Source: Salipaludibacillus sp. CUR1 (GTDB lineage: Bacteria > Bacillota > Bacilli > Bacillales > Salisediminibacteriaceae). From it: 48,819 nt of DNA. Position numbers and translations under genes: made by a program. The stretch's first letter is position 1, and each line of letters opens with the position of its first letter. The notes beneath the pieces were generated by a model. It searched no databases. It was not told where the DNA came from and was given only the letters and a program-made list of their open reading frames with translations. Shown here piece by piece: positions 15,615 to 23,337 of this stretch. Location of the stretch: contig NZ_JAIWPE010000030.1 of NCBI RefSeq assembly GCF_021028955.1, positions 1 to 48,819 of the forward strand, read 5' to 3'.

Positions 15615-15737
15615 TGGAAAGGTAAAAAGAAGAGCGGCCTTCTGCCCGAAGAGCGGGTGGAGCAGCTGGAATGGTGAAAAGAGGAGCCATCTTATGCCCG
15701 AAGAGGGTGAAAAACAGCTGAAATGGTGAAATAAAAT
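15615..15737. repeat. Imperfect tandem repeat, 52-bp period
   Basis: Unit 1 is 15615-15666 and unit 2 is 15667-15718, with a partial third unit to about 15737. Shared blocks are TGGAAxGGTxAAAAGA, GAGC, TGCCCGAAGAG and CAGC. The region has open frames on the minus strand, but their composition follows the repeat, so I do not call genes. Confidence 0.7.
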
Positions 15738-15766
15738 AAAAAACAAGCGTCCTCCAGTAAGGGCGC
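15735..15766 (-). terminator. Terminator of the tubby-like gene
   Basis: Read on the minus strand, GCGCCCT (15766-15760) pairs with AGGACGC (15753-15747, one G-U pair) and is followed by TTGTTTTTTATTTT. Confidence 0.65.
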
Positions 15767-15781
15767 ATGATTTAAACAGGC

Positions 15782-16318
15782 TTAGATCATTGTATGTAAG
15801 TAACACAACCCTGCCACTAATAAAGGAGCCAAGTCATTATCTTCATTTAAACAGATGTTCATTTCGTTGACAGCAGGATTCAGGGTGCGTTCGGCTGCAC
15901 CTATATGAATTTCTGAATCACCTGTTATATTATAAAAATTTATTTTCCTTAGTTCTTTAATTTTAGAAAAAGCCCGGTATTTTTTATCACCAATTGAAAA
16001 ATTCAGAATCACACCTAACTTTCTGTTTTCTCCAGCATGTCCAATTAATGAATGACTGTCGTATATGGAGAAAGTGCCCATCTTTATCATTCGCTGCCAC
16101 GGGTTGTCAGCAGAAATATCATATTTAACAGTATTTCCTTTAGGTTCTGTCACACGAATATTAGCAATTAATTTGTGTGAAATATGCCTCCCGAAACGGT
16201 GAATAAAGGGGTTTTTATTATACCTTTGCATGGTGCCCAGTTTTTCATCTTCCTTAAAAACGTCCACTTCTTTAACGCTATGTTTATATATAGGTATTTT
16301 AAATTTCATATTTAACAT
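15782..16318 (-). CDS. Tubby C-terminal-like (LURP-one-related) protein
   Basis: The 178-residue protein starts at the ATG complementary to 16318-16316, six bases after AGGAGG (complement of 16325-16330). The upstream extension of the open frame lacks a binding site. It is a beta-rich soluble protein. MKFKIPIYKHSVKEVDVFKE and the hydrophobic C-terminal helix (DNDLAPLLVAGLCYLHT) recall the tubby/LURP-one-like proteins of Bacillus, which are proposed phospholipid scramblase-like or lipid-binding. The assignment rests on overall pattern and is moderate. Confidence 0.5.
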   Translation of the reverse strand: MLNMKFKIPIYKHSVKEVDVFKEDEKLGTMQRYNKNPFIHRFGRHISHKLIANIRVTEPKGNTVKYDISADNPWQRMIKMGTFSIYDSHSLIGHAGENRKLGVILNFSIGDKKYRAFSKIKELRKINFYNITGDSEIHIGAAERTLNPAVNEMNICLNEDNDLAPLLVAGLCYLHTMI

Positions 16319-16405
16319 GTAGAACCTCCTGTGAACATCAAGGTTACAATTTTTCCGCGCATAAGGCCCGCCAAAAGCAAGCAGCTGCACTCCTCGCAAG
16401 CATAT

Positions 16406-16705
16406 TTATAACAAAACTAAGAGGAAGATCCCTAAACCCAGACATAAAATAGCGGTGGGTCCAAAAAACAAGGCCATCCTCATCTTTTTATCCACGAGGC
16501 CTTCAATTGCCTTTGACCCAAGGTATATAGCAAGAGTCCAAATGAAAATAGTTCCTGTAACTATCTCAGGAAAAACATTTACCGGCAGAAAAAAAGCCGT
16601 CAATGTTAAAACGAAAAGGGCATAACACAAGTAATCTATGATCCTGAAAACCATACGTCTGTCTTTTTCTTTTTCTACACCTAATACTCTGCTGTACTCA
16701 TTCAT
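16406..16705 (-). CDS. Small membrane protein (99 aa)
   Basis: CAGGAGGGAG lies upstream of the ATG. After a charged N-terminus (MNEYSRVLGVEKEKDRR), three hydrophobic segments follow (about 19-40, 46-65 and 78-99). No family is recognised. It lies upstream of the tubby-like gene on the same strand, with an 87-bp gap, so the two could be one transcript. Confidence 0.65.
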   Translation of the reverse strand: MNEYSRVLGVEKEKDRRMVFRIIDYLCYALFVLTLTAFFLPVNVFPEIVTGTIFIWTLAIYLGSKAIEGLVDKKMRMALFFGPTAILCLGLGIFLLVLL

Positions 16706-16808
16706 TTTTCTCCCTCCTGTTTAAGCAGATTAGCATCCTATGACCATCCGACTTAACTTGCAAATACAGATAGCGGATACTGAAGCGGCATTATATTTAA
16801 GAAGTTTT

Positions 16809-17000
16809 TTACTTCCTGTTTTTTTCCTCTCGGCGTTTATGAATTCGGGGAACAATATAGTACCAGGAAATAAAACCGCCTATCGATAATCCTATGACGT
16901 TTTGCCATCTTATTTCCCCGAAAAGGAAGTAACCAACGAGGATAGCTGTAATTGCAAATGTGGCCGCACTAATCAGACCATCTCTCAAGCGTTCACTCAT
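16809..17000 (-). CDS. Small two-helix membrane protein (63 aa)
   Basis: AGGTGGGATGTT lies upstream of the ATG. Segments at about 8-27 and 34-50 are hydrophobic and the tail is basic (RIHKRREEKNRK). No family is recognised. Confidence 0.65.
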   Translation of the reverse strand: MSERLRDGLISAATFAITAILVGYFLFGEIRWQNVIGLSIGGFISWYYIVPRIHKRREEKNRK

Positions 17001-17248
17001 AACATCCCACCTTATGTTTAAACTTAGGGAAAAACATAGTTACTTTTCTTTTACTGTCCAAATTATGAATCTTAGAAAGAAAGGCTGCTAAAGTTAGGAC
17101 TTTTCATCGTTTACTTCCCTGTTTTAGAGTAATATAATCTTATTTAGAGAAATTAATTTCCATTTTTTACAAAAAATATTAGGGTATAAATTTATTCTGT
17201 TAGTAAGCAGCATGTAATCAATGATTATTAAATAAAAGGGGATGAGAT

Positions 17249-17563
17249 ATGATGGGTTGGCTTAATGTGGGCAGTCTTGTGCTTGGACTAATAGCTTGGA
17301 TACTTCCTCTTGTGAACCTCCCGTATGTGAATAAGCAGGACAATAAAAATTGGGCGGCTTTATCAGTTATGAGCCTCAGCGCGTGTGTGATCGCGCTGAG
17401 TTTCCAGATTTTTTATAATTATCATTTGGTAAAAATAGAGGATTGGGCGGCTCTTATGGACACGGCCGGTGCCGTGGCGATTGCCGCAGCTGTCCTGATT
17501 GCCGGCACCTTATTTTTCAATACGATCAATCTCATCGTATACCGAGGCACGACAGCAAAGTAA
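17249..17563 (+). CDS. Conserved three-helix membrane protein (104 aa)
   Basis: AAAAGGGGATGAG lies upstream of ATG 17249 (ATG 17252 is also possible). Membrane segments are at about 5-25, 40-58 and 70-97. FQIFYNYHLVKIEDWAALMD is a stretch I recall from small Bacillus membrane proteins sometimes labelled cytochrome c oxidase subunit 4-like; I do not trust that label because no oxidase genes are nearby. Function unknown. Confidence 0.7.
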   Translation: MMGWLNVGSLVLGLIAWILPLVNLPYVNKQDNKNWAALSVMSLSACVIALSFQIFYNYHLVKIEDWAALMDTAGAVAIAAAVLIAGTLFFNTINLIVYRGTTAK

Positions 17564-17636
17564 TATTTGTATTGTTCCTTTGTTGGAAGCGGCTTAATCT
17601 GTTGAATGTCTAGCTTAACCAATACACAGAGGCAAA

Positions 17637-17672
17637 ATTAAAAGGGCAGGTTTTTAAACCCGCCCTTTTAAT
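17637..17672. terminator. Bidirectional terminator between convergent genes
   Basis: ATTAAAAGGGCAGGTTT (17637-17653) pairs with AAACCCGCCCTTTTAAT (17656-17672) with one G-U pair. A/T-runs on both sides suit termination of the gene at 17249 and of the LytTR gene on the opposite strand. Confidence 0.85.
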
Positions 17673-17701
17673 ACTCCCGCTAACTCCTTTCAATAACTCT
17701 C

Positions 17702-18355
17702 CTAAAACCCTAACGTATCCCGCACTTTTTGCACATAACTTTGGCTAATGGAAAGGCGGGTGTCTTCTGGTTTTCGTAAGGCTATTTCTAAATTGGAAGC
17801 GACATCCCGCGAGATTTGCTTAATATAAGAAATATTAACGATATAAGAGCGATGAATACGGATAAATGAATTTGACAAGCGAAACTCCAGTGTTTTAAGA
17901 GGATATTTAGACTGGAAGCAGCCTTCCTCAGTCACAATAAGTGTCTTCTTTTGATGGCTTTCGATATAAATAATCTGATGCACAGCGATAGGGATCCACA
18001 CGTCTTCTTGTCTTCCAACGATAAAAGACACAGGAGATGAATAGTAGTCAGGCGGTAATATCACCGTTAATGCCCCGCTCAGTCCTGCCTCTTTGTTTTC
18101 AAGAGGGTACCCGACGCCATAGTAAGGGAGGCCAAACACTGATTTATCAACTAAAGACTCCACACGGCTTTTCTGTAAGTACACCCGCTCGGTAATACTT
18201 CCCGAAGGAATGGGCTGTCCTTGATTGATGTTAATGTCGTGTTTGCCCGGGATATACGTGACATATTTATTCTCGTCCGCTATGGCAATAGAAGCCTCTT
18301 CAGGCACCCAATCTTCAATGAATGTAGAAAATTGATGATAAAGGCTATCTTTCAA
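17702..18355 (-). CDS. LytTR-family DNA-binding regulator
   Basis: The 217-residue protein starts at a TTG with AAAGGGTGAG upstream. The C-terminal half (about 118-215) is a LytTR domain: IAVHQIIYIESHQKKTLIVT, then LKTLEFRLSNSFIRIHRSYI and VNISYIKQIS are hallmark positions (the F-I-R-I-H-R-S-Y-I-V-N block). There is no response-regulator receiver. The N-terminal half looks like a small sensory fold (possibly PAS- or GAF-like). It is divergent from the acetyl-CoA synthetase and OFA transporter genes, so it is the likely controller of carboxylate uptake and activation. Confidence 0.85.
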   Translation of the reverse strand: MKDSLYHQFSTFIEDWVPEEASIAIADENKYVTYIPGKHDININQGQPIPSGSITERVYLQKSRVESLVDKSVFGLPYYGVGYPLENKEAGLSGALTVILPPDYYSSPVSFIVGRQEDVWIPIAVHQIIYIESHQKKTLIVTEEGCFQSKYPLKTLEFRLSNSFIRIHRSYIVNISYIKQISRDVASNLEIALRKPEDTRLSISQSYVQKVRDTLGF

Positions 18356-18529
18356 TTTTTCTCACCCTTTTCTTAAACTAATTATTATGAATTTTTTGAT
18401 TAGTCTCAATTATTTACATTCTATCTTCCATTATTGTGCTCTGTCAATTTATTATGACATCTTCACGAATCTTGTATAGAATAATCAACATACCAATAGT
18501 GGAAATGAGAGAAAACTAGTATCCGTATT

Positions 18530-18547
18530 TGAATCATTCGTGATTCA
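18530..18547. promoter_or_regulatory. Perfect inverted repeat, candidate operator
   Basis: TGAATCA-TTCG-TGATTCA, 7-bp arms, about 75 bp upstream of the acsA start. It could be an operator or an mRNA hairpin; there is no T-run. Confidence 0.4.
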
Positions 18548-18565
18548 TTTTTATTTTACGCGAAA

Positions 18566-18579
18566 TGTAAGCGCTTCAC
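18566..18579 (+). promoter_or_regulatory. cre-like site (CcpA)
   Basis: TGTAAGCGCTTCAC matches 11 of 14 positions of the palindromic cre sequence TGTAAGCGCTTACA, with the left arm and centre intact. CcpA repression of acetyl-CoA synthetase is established in Bacillus subtilis, so this is plausible here. Confidence 0.45.
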
Positions 18580-18623
18580 TTATTTTGGAAGTCCACTAAT
18601 TATTCAAAGAGGAGGCAATATTA

Positions 18624-20339
18624 ATGGAGTCAAACGTATTAACCTCAACAAATTCAAACGGGAACTTAAGGAATTATGACGAGGTCTGCGACTCATTTGA
18701 ATGGTCACAAGCGGAGAAAGCATTTTCCTGGTCTGATACAGGCCTTGTGAATATGGCACATGAAGCAATTGATCGGCATGCTGATTCTGATAAAGGGAAT
18801 AAAGTGGCTTTATATTATTCAGATCAACATAGAAAAGAAGAATATACGTTCAAAGATATGAGAGATTACTCCAACAAGGCTGGAAATGTCTTAAAGGACA
18901 GCGGGGTTACAAAAGGGGACAGGGTATTTATTTTCATGCCTCGCTCTCCGGAACTTTATTTTCTGCTTCTCGGAACTATTAAGCTGGGTGGAATTGCCGG
19001 GCCGTTATTTGAAGCCTTTATGGAAGGAGCTGTAAAGGACCGCTTAGAAGACAGCGGGGCCAAAGTGCTTGTGACAACACCTGAACTGCTCGGACGCGTT
19101 CCGGTTGATGAACTGCCGGAGCTTGAAAAACTGGTCATTGTTGGTGACGACGTCAAAGAAGATGACAAAACAATAGATTTCCACCGTCAATTCGAACAAG
19201 CGAGCAGCACGCTGGATATCGAATGGGTTGACCGTGAAGACGGGATGATTCTTCATTATACATCTGGCTCTACGGGCAAACCAAAAGGCGTTTTACACGT
19301 TCATAACGCCATGATTCAACATTATCAAACTGCTAAGTGGGTGCTCGATTTAAAAGATGACGATGTGTACTGGTGTACGGCAGACCCGGGCTGGGTAACA
19401 GGCACATCTTACGGTATTTTTGCCCCATGGCTGGCAGGGGTGTCAAATGTGATCAGGGGAGGGCGCTTCAGCCCTGAAGACTGGTATCAGACTCTCGAAA
19501 ATCATAAAGTAACCGTTTGGTATAGTGCTCCGACCGCCTTCCGGATGCTCATGGGTTACGGCGATAAAGCCCTTGCCAAATACGATTTGTCTTCATTAAG
19601 ACATGTGCTGAGTGTGGGTGAGCCGTTAAACCCTGAAGTCATTCGGTGGGGAATGCAGGCGCTGAATTTGAGAATCCACGATACGTGGTGGATGACGGAA
19701 ACGGGCGCCCAGGTGATTTGTAATTACCCTTCGATGGAAATCAAACCAGGTTCCATGGGGAAACCGGTTCCTGGAACAGAAGCGGCCATAGTTGATGACG
19801 ACGGCAATGTCCTTCCACCTAACAGCATGGGAAATCTCGCCATTAAAAAGGGCTGGCCATCGATGATGAGAGCCATTTGGAACCGTCCGGAAAAATTCGA
19901 ATCGTACTTCCTTGCCGGGGACTGGTACGTGTCAGGTGACTCCGCCTACATGGATGAAGAAGGCTACTTCTGGTTCCAGGGGCGTGTGGACGATGTCATC
20001 ATGACATCTGGTGAACGAGTGGGTCCTTTCGAAGTTGAAAGCAAACTTGTTGAACATCCGGCTGTAGCTGAAGCTGGGGTTATCGGCACACCGGATCCGG
20101 TCCGGGGGGAAATTATCAAAGCCTTTATTGCTTTACGGGAGGGCTATGAATACAGCGAGGAACTGGAAGAAGAAATCCGTACTTTTGTGAAAAAAGGGCT
20201 GTCTGCACACGCGGCACCAAAGGATATTGAATTTAAAGATTCCCTGCCGAAAACGCGAAGCGGAAAGATTATGAGAAGAGTGTTAAAAGCATGGGAGCTT
20301 GATTTGCCGACAGGTGATTTATCTACGATGGAAAAGTAA
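18624..20339 (+). CDS. acsA: Acetyl-CoA synthetase (acetate--CoA ligase, AMP-forming)
   Basis: The 571-residue protein has almost the length of Bacillus AcsA (572). AGAGGAGG lies upstream of the ATG. ANL-superfamily motifs are present: YTSGSTGKPKG (P-loop, about 212-222), TWWMTETGAQ (A5 region), YVSGDSAYMDEEGYFWF (A7), GRVDDVIMTSGERVGP (A8) and PKTRSGKIMRR (A10, catalytic Lys). It activates acetate or a related short acid to acyl-CoA in the cytosol. Its partners are a divergent LytTR regulator and a downstream OFA-family carboxylate transporter, which suggests an inducible uptake-and-activation unit. Substrate preference (acetate or propionate) cannot be settled by eye. Confidence 0.92.
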   Translation: MESNVLTSTNSNGNLRNYDEVCDSFEWSQAEKAFSWSDTGLVNMAHEAIDRHADSDKGNKVALYYSDQHRKEEYTFKDMRDYSNKAGNVLKDSGVTKGDRVFIFMPRSPELYFLLLGTIKLGGIAGPLFEAFMEGAVKDRLEDSGAKVLVTTPELLGRVPVDELPELEKLVIVGDDVKEDDKTIDFHRQFEQASSTLDIEWVDREDGMILHYTSGSTGKPKGVLHVHNAMIQHYQTAKWVLDLKDDDVYWCTADPGWVTGTSYGIFAPWLAGVSNVIRGGRFSPEDWYQTLENHKVTVWYSAPTAFRMLMGYGDKALAKYDLSSLRHVLSVGEPLNPEVIRWGMQALNLRIHDTWWMTETGAQVICNYPSMEIKPGSMGKPVPGTEAAIVDDDGNVLPPNSMGNLAIKKGWPSMMRAIWNRPEKFESYFLAGDWYVSGDSAYMDEEGYFWFQGRVDDVIMTSGERVGPFEVESKLVEHPAVAEAGVIGTPDPVRGEIIKAFIALREGYEYSEELEEEIRTFVKKGLSAHAAPKDIEFKDSLPKTRSGKIMRRVLKAWELDLPTGDLSTMEK

Positions 20340-20362
20340 GCTTGTTCTGACAAAAATGCAGG

Positions 20363-20394
20363 GATCACCAGCGAAAGAGTTAAGCTCGGTGATC
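20363..20394 (+). promoter_or_regulatory. Hairpin between acsA and the MFS gene
   Basis: GATCACC (20363-20369) pairs with GGTGATC (20388-20394). No T-run follows, so it is more likely an mRNA-processing or attenuation structure than a terminator. Confidence 0.35.
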
Positions 20395-20472
20395 TTATGG
20401 TTAAAAAGCGCATGACCTTGTTTCAAGACCTGGGACTATAGATATAAAAAAACACCCGAGGGAGGAAACAGA

Positions 20473-21789
20473 ATGAAGGTAACTAAAAACAGATGGCTCA
20501 TCGCGTTATCAGCGATCTCTATTCACCTTTCAATAGGAGCTGCATATGCCTACAGCGTCTATACGAACCCTATTCGCGACGCAGTAGGCTGGTCTACGAC
20601 AGGAATTACCTTATCCTTTACAATTATGATGGCACTCGCCGGGATAGCTGCCGCATTTTTCGGCCCGTTCGTTGAGAGAAACGGGCCGAGAAAATCAGCG
20701 ATGATTGCAGCTATTCTGTTTGGATTAGGACAAGCTGGAGCGGGTGTGGCCGTTGCGGTGGATTCGTTGCTTCTTTTTCTGCTCACATACGGCTTTGCCA
20801 GCGGATTAGGCATGGGGATCGGCTACATCGCGCCTGTTTCCACCCTCGTGAAATGGTTTCCCGACCGCAGAGGATTGGCAACAGGGATGGCTGTATTAGG
20901 ATTTGGTGCAGGTGCCCTGATTACTGCACCTATTGCAGCGAGCTTAATGGGGTCCATTGGTATTTCAATGACCTTTTATATTTTAGGGATTAGTTACTTT
21001 ATTCTTATGGTCATAGGGGCTTCCTACATCGCCAGGCCTCCTGAAGGCTGGATGCCTGAAGGAATGGAAAAGGATATTGCTTCCGGTAAAAAAACAGTGA
21101 AAAAAGATTTATCACAATTAACAGCTAGAGAAGCGGTCAGAACAAGACGTTTTTGGATGTTATGGAGTATGATGCTCATTAACGTGACTGCTGGGATCAT
21201 GATGATTTCTGTCGCCTCCCCTATGGCACAGGAAGTGGTTGGCCTGTCAGCAGCCGGAGCAGCGACAATGGTAGGGATTATGGGGATCTTTAACGGAGGC
21301 GGAAGGCTTGGCTGGGCAGCCATATCTGATTATGTCGGGAGACCAGCCGTCTTCATCACGTTCTTTGTGCTTCAATTAATCGCTTTTATTACCATTCCAA
21401 ACATCACAAATATTTTACTGTTTCAAGCGCTCGTTTTTATTGTCGTCAGCTGTTACGGCGGCGGATTTTCCAACTTGCCAGCGTTCATTGGCGATTTGTT
21501 TGGAACGAAACAGCTCGGAGCCATTCACGGCTATCTTTTAACAACCTGGTCGTTGGGGGGAATTTTAGGCCCGTTATTAGTCTCGCAAATTAGAGAAGTA
21601 ACTAACAGTTACATTCCCGTGTTCTATGTCTTTACAGGACTAATTACAGTCGCTTTCCTGCTCTCTATTTTCCTTCAATTAGATATCAAAAAAATCGAGA
21701 AGGAAAAAGAGGAGACACAGGAACAGACTGCACGGCCAAAATCTGTTAATAAAAAACTGGTTCACTCCGTTCAATATAATGAAAGATAA
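20473..21789 (+). CDS. OFA-family MFS transporter (oxalate/formate antiporter type)
   Basis: The 438-residue protein has 12 membrane helices and GGGAGGAAACAG upstream of its ATG. The start RWLIALSAISIHLSIGAAYA and YSVYTNPIRDAVGWS are typical of the OFA family. A large central loop (190-215) and a charged C-terminal tail follow the MFS pattern. OFA proteins move small carboxylates such as oxalate, formate or pyruvate. Next to acsA and a LytTR regulator it is the likely entry route of the acid activated by AcsA. In Escherichia coli the relative YhjX is also under a LytTR system (YpdAB), which supports the pairing. Confidence 0.88.
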   Translation: MKVTKNRWLIALSAISIHLSIGAAYAYSVYTNPIRDAVGWSTTGITLSFTIMMALAGIAAAFFGPFVERNGPRKSAMIAAILFGLGQAGAGVAVAVDSLLLFLLTYGFASGLGMGIGYIAPVSTLVKWFPDRRGLATGMAVLGFGAGALITAPIAASLMGSIGISMTFYILGISYFILMVIGASYIARPPEGWMPEGMEKDIASGKKTVKKDLSQLTAREAVRTRRFWMLWSMMLINVTAGIMMISVASPMAQEVVGLSAAGAATMVGIMGIFNGGGRLGWAAISDYVGRPAVFITFFVLQLIAFITIPNITNILLFQALVFIVVSCYGGGFSNLPAFIGDLFGTKQLGAIHGYLLTTWSLGGILGPLLVSQIREVTNSYIPVFYVFTGLITVAFLLSIFLQLDIKKIEKEKEETQEQTARPKSVNKKLVHSVQYNER

Positions 21790-21860
21790 TCAGAGTGAAA
21801 GCTGAAAGGTTTTAGCCCTGGTGATCGGAATGGTTTGCAGAAAGCACTATATTGAATGAA

Positions 21861-21900
21861 AGACCCAATTCTTCGTCTTGACGGAGGGTTGGGTCATTTT
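21861..21900 (+). terminator. Terminator of the acsA/OFA unit
   Basis: GACCCAA (21862-21868) pairs with TTGGGTC (21889-21895), followed by ATTTTTAT. Confidence 0.7.
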
Positions 21901-22009
21901 TATATTTGGAGAGTTCTGTTTGATGAAGTTAATACATAAGCCTTGTATCTCTTAAATAATCCCCATAATAACAGTCGCATTAGTTGTAGTTTCATAAAAA
22001 AGTATGAAC

Positions 22010-22068
22010 AAAAACGAAACAGAGGCCCTTTTCATTTTATATGAGAATGTTCATTCTGTTTCGTTTTT
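22010..22068. terminator. Long inverted repeat, probable bidirectional terminator
   Basis: AAAAACGAAACAGA (22010-22023) and TCTGTTTCGTTTTT (22055-22068) are perfect 14-bp complements, with T-rich sequence on the right and A-rich on the left. Confidence 0.6.
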
Positions 22069-22156
22069 AATTTGATTTTTTTTGCCATTTATTCATTAAT
22101 ATCAAGATAGTTAAAGACAAGGAAACTATAATAGGCAGTTTACAAACAAAGAAAAG

Positions 22157-22190
22157 TATAATACAATTCAAATCGTAATTATTACGATTT
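22157..22190 (+). promoter_or_regulatory. Promoter -10 with perfect Zur-type operator
   Basis: TATAAT at 22157-22162 is followed by a 21-bp perfect palindrome (22170-22190) whose 7-1-7 core is TCGTAATTATTACGA. In Bacillus the three Fur-family boxes differ at the arm ends: TGATAAT (Fur), TTATAAT (PerR) and TCGTAAT (Zur). This site matches Zur at every core base. It covers the expected transcription start, so bound Zur should block the operon when zinc is sufficient. Confidence 0.9.
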
Positions 22191-22218
22191 ATATAAATTT
22201 AAATTGAGGAGGGTTATT

Positions 22219-23334
22219 TTGAAGAAATTTCTAATCATAGTTGTGCTCTTTCTTCTAGCTGTTATATTCGTCGCCTGCAGCAGTGAGGAGCCAGCTGAAA
22301 GTCAGCCTGAAGAAGAGCAAAACCAACCAATGACTTTTGAAGATACAGCAGGATCAGAGTTTACACTCTCGCAGCCTCTTGAAGAAGTGGTGGTGATTAA
22401 CCGTAACGTGGCTGAGGCTTTGAGTGTTCTCGGTGTTGATGACAGAGTAGCAGCAACTGGAGACACTACTTTGGAAAATAATGCCTACCTTGGTTACGAT
22501 GACCGCCCGGATGTGGGACGGACATCAGAAGTTAACCTGGAAAAAATTATAAGTTTAGAACCAGATGCGGTGATTACATATACGAACCGTCCGGATGATG
22601 CACTCGAAAAAGCACTTGAACCTGCAGGAATTCCAGTTATCAGACTTAATCATTATCTCCCTGAACAAATGGACGAGGAGATGAGGTTGTTAGGCACCCT
22701 CTTTGATGCTGAAGAACGTGCTGAAGAGTTTCTTGAATGGAAACAAAATATTGAGGACCAACTCGATCAAAGGGTTTCTGATATTCCGAAAGAAGAAAAG
22801 CGAGAAGTCATGGCGCTTTCCGTTGGTTTTTTAAATTCAGAAGGCGGCTATCGAATTTTCCCAAGTGAAACGACAGAGGGGGATCCAGGGGTTGGAGAAG
22901 GATATGCCACCATTATGGCTGGCGGCAAGGATGCTGCTGATGTTAAGTGGGATGACAGTGAAGAATCAACGACAGTTCTTGTAGATGAAGAATATGTACT
23001 GGAGCGAAATCCCGAAGTACTTACTCTGCATGGCACATGGCTTGGAGGATACGACACTCAGAGTGATAAAGAATTTTGGGAAGTTTATGAAAACATCATA
23101 GAAAACACGTCTGTGTCTCGTCTGAAAGCTTTTGAACAGAAGGACATTTTTATTTACCATACTAATTTCATAGGATCGGATAAACGTTATATCGGCGTTC
23201 TTCAGCTTGCTAAAGATCTTTATCCAGACCGATTTTCCGATGTGGAACCGGAAGATTACGCAAGAGAATACTTTGAAGACTGGCTTGGTATAGACTACAG
23301 CGGAACATGGATGTTTTCCCCAAAGGATGAATAA
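22219..23334 (+). CDS. Metal(lophore) ABC transporter substrate-binding lipoprotein
   Basis: The 371-residue protein starts at TTG 22219 behind GAGGAGGG (22206-22213). MKKFLIIVVLFLLAVIFVAC ends in a lipobox Cys, so it is anchored outside. The mature part is a FecB/BtuF-like (PF01497 type) two-lobed fold: RVAATGDTTLENN, the linker-region VNLEKIISLEPDAVITY and a C-terminal ERNPEVLTLHGTW. Relatives bind ferric siderophores, heme or cobalamin. The Zur box upstream points to zinc or a zinc-loaded chelator in this case. First gene of a six-gene operon. Confidence 0.88.
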   Translation: MKKFLIIVVLFLLAVIFVACSSEEPAESQPEEEQNQPMTFEDTAGSEFTLSQPLEEVVVINRNVAEALSVLGVDDRVAATGDTTLENNAYLGYDDRPDVGRTSEVNLEKIISLEPDAVITYTNRPDDALEKALEPAGIPVIRLNHYLPEQMDEEMRLLGTLFDAEERAEEFLEWKQNIEDQLDQRVSDIPKEEKREVMALSVGFLNSEGGYRIFPSETTEGDPGVGEGYATIMAGGKDAADVKWDDSEESTTVLVDEEYVLERNPEVLTLHGTWLGGYDTQSDKEFWEVYENIIENTSVSRLKAFEQKDIFIYHTNFIGSDKRYIGVLQLAKDLYPDRFSDVEPEDYAREYFEDWLGIDYSGTWMFSPKDE

Positions 23335-23337
23335 GAA

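Larger units (their letters stand above)
18356..18623. promoter_or_regulatory. Divergent regulatory region between lytTR and acsA
   Basis: 268 bp, AT-rich. It contains the inverted repeat TGAATCA-TTCG-TGATTCA (18530-18547) and a cre-like site (18566-18579). No classical LytTR direct repeat could be fixed by eye. Confidence 0.5.
21790..22218. other. Intergenic region upstream of the Zur-box operon
   Basis: It contains two terminators (21861-21900 and 22010-22068) and the promoter/operator of the next operon (22157-22190). No gene is seen. Confidence 0.5.

Noticed and set aside
15586-15806. Two overlapping minus-strand frames over the tandem repeat
   Set aside because: Their length is explained by the repeat having no stop codons in those frames; no ribosome binding site or conserved features.
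22139-22162. Promoter formed by TTTACA (22139) and TATAAT (22157)
   Set aside because: The spacing is only 12 bp. I kept TATAAT as the -10 and consider the -35 weak or unidentified.
22170-22190. Fur or PerR box in front of the siderophore-like importer
   Set aside because: The arm ends read TCG/CGA rather than TGA/TCA (Fur) or TTA/TAA (PerR), which identifies the Zur type.
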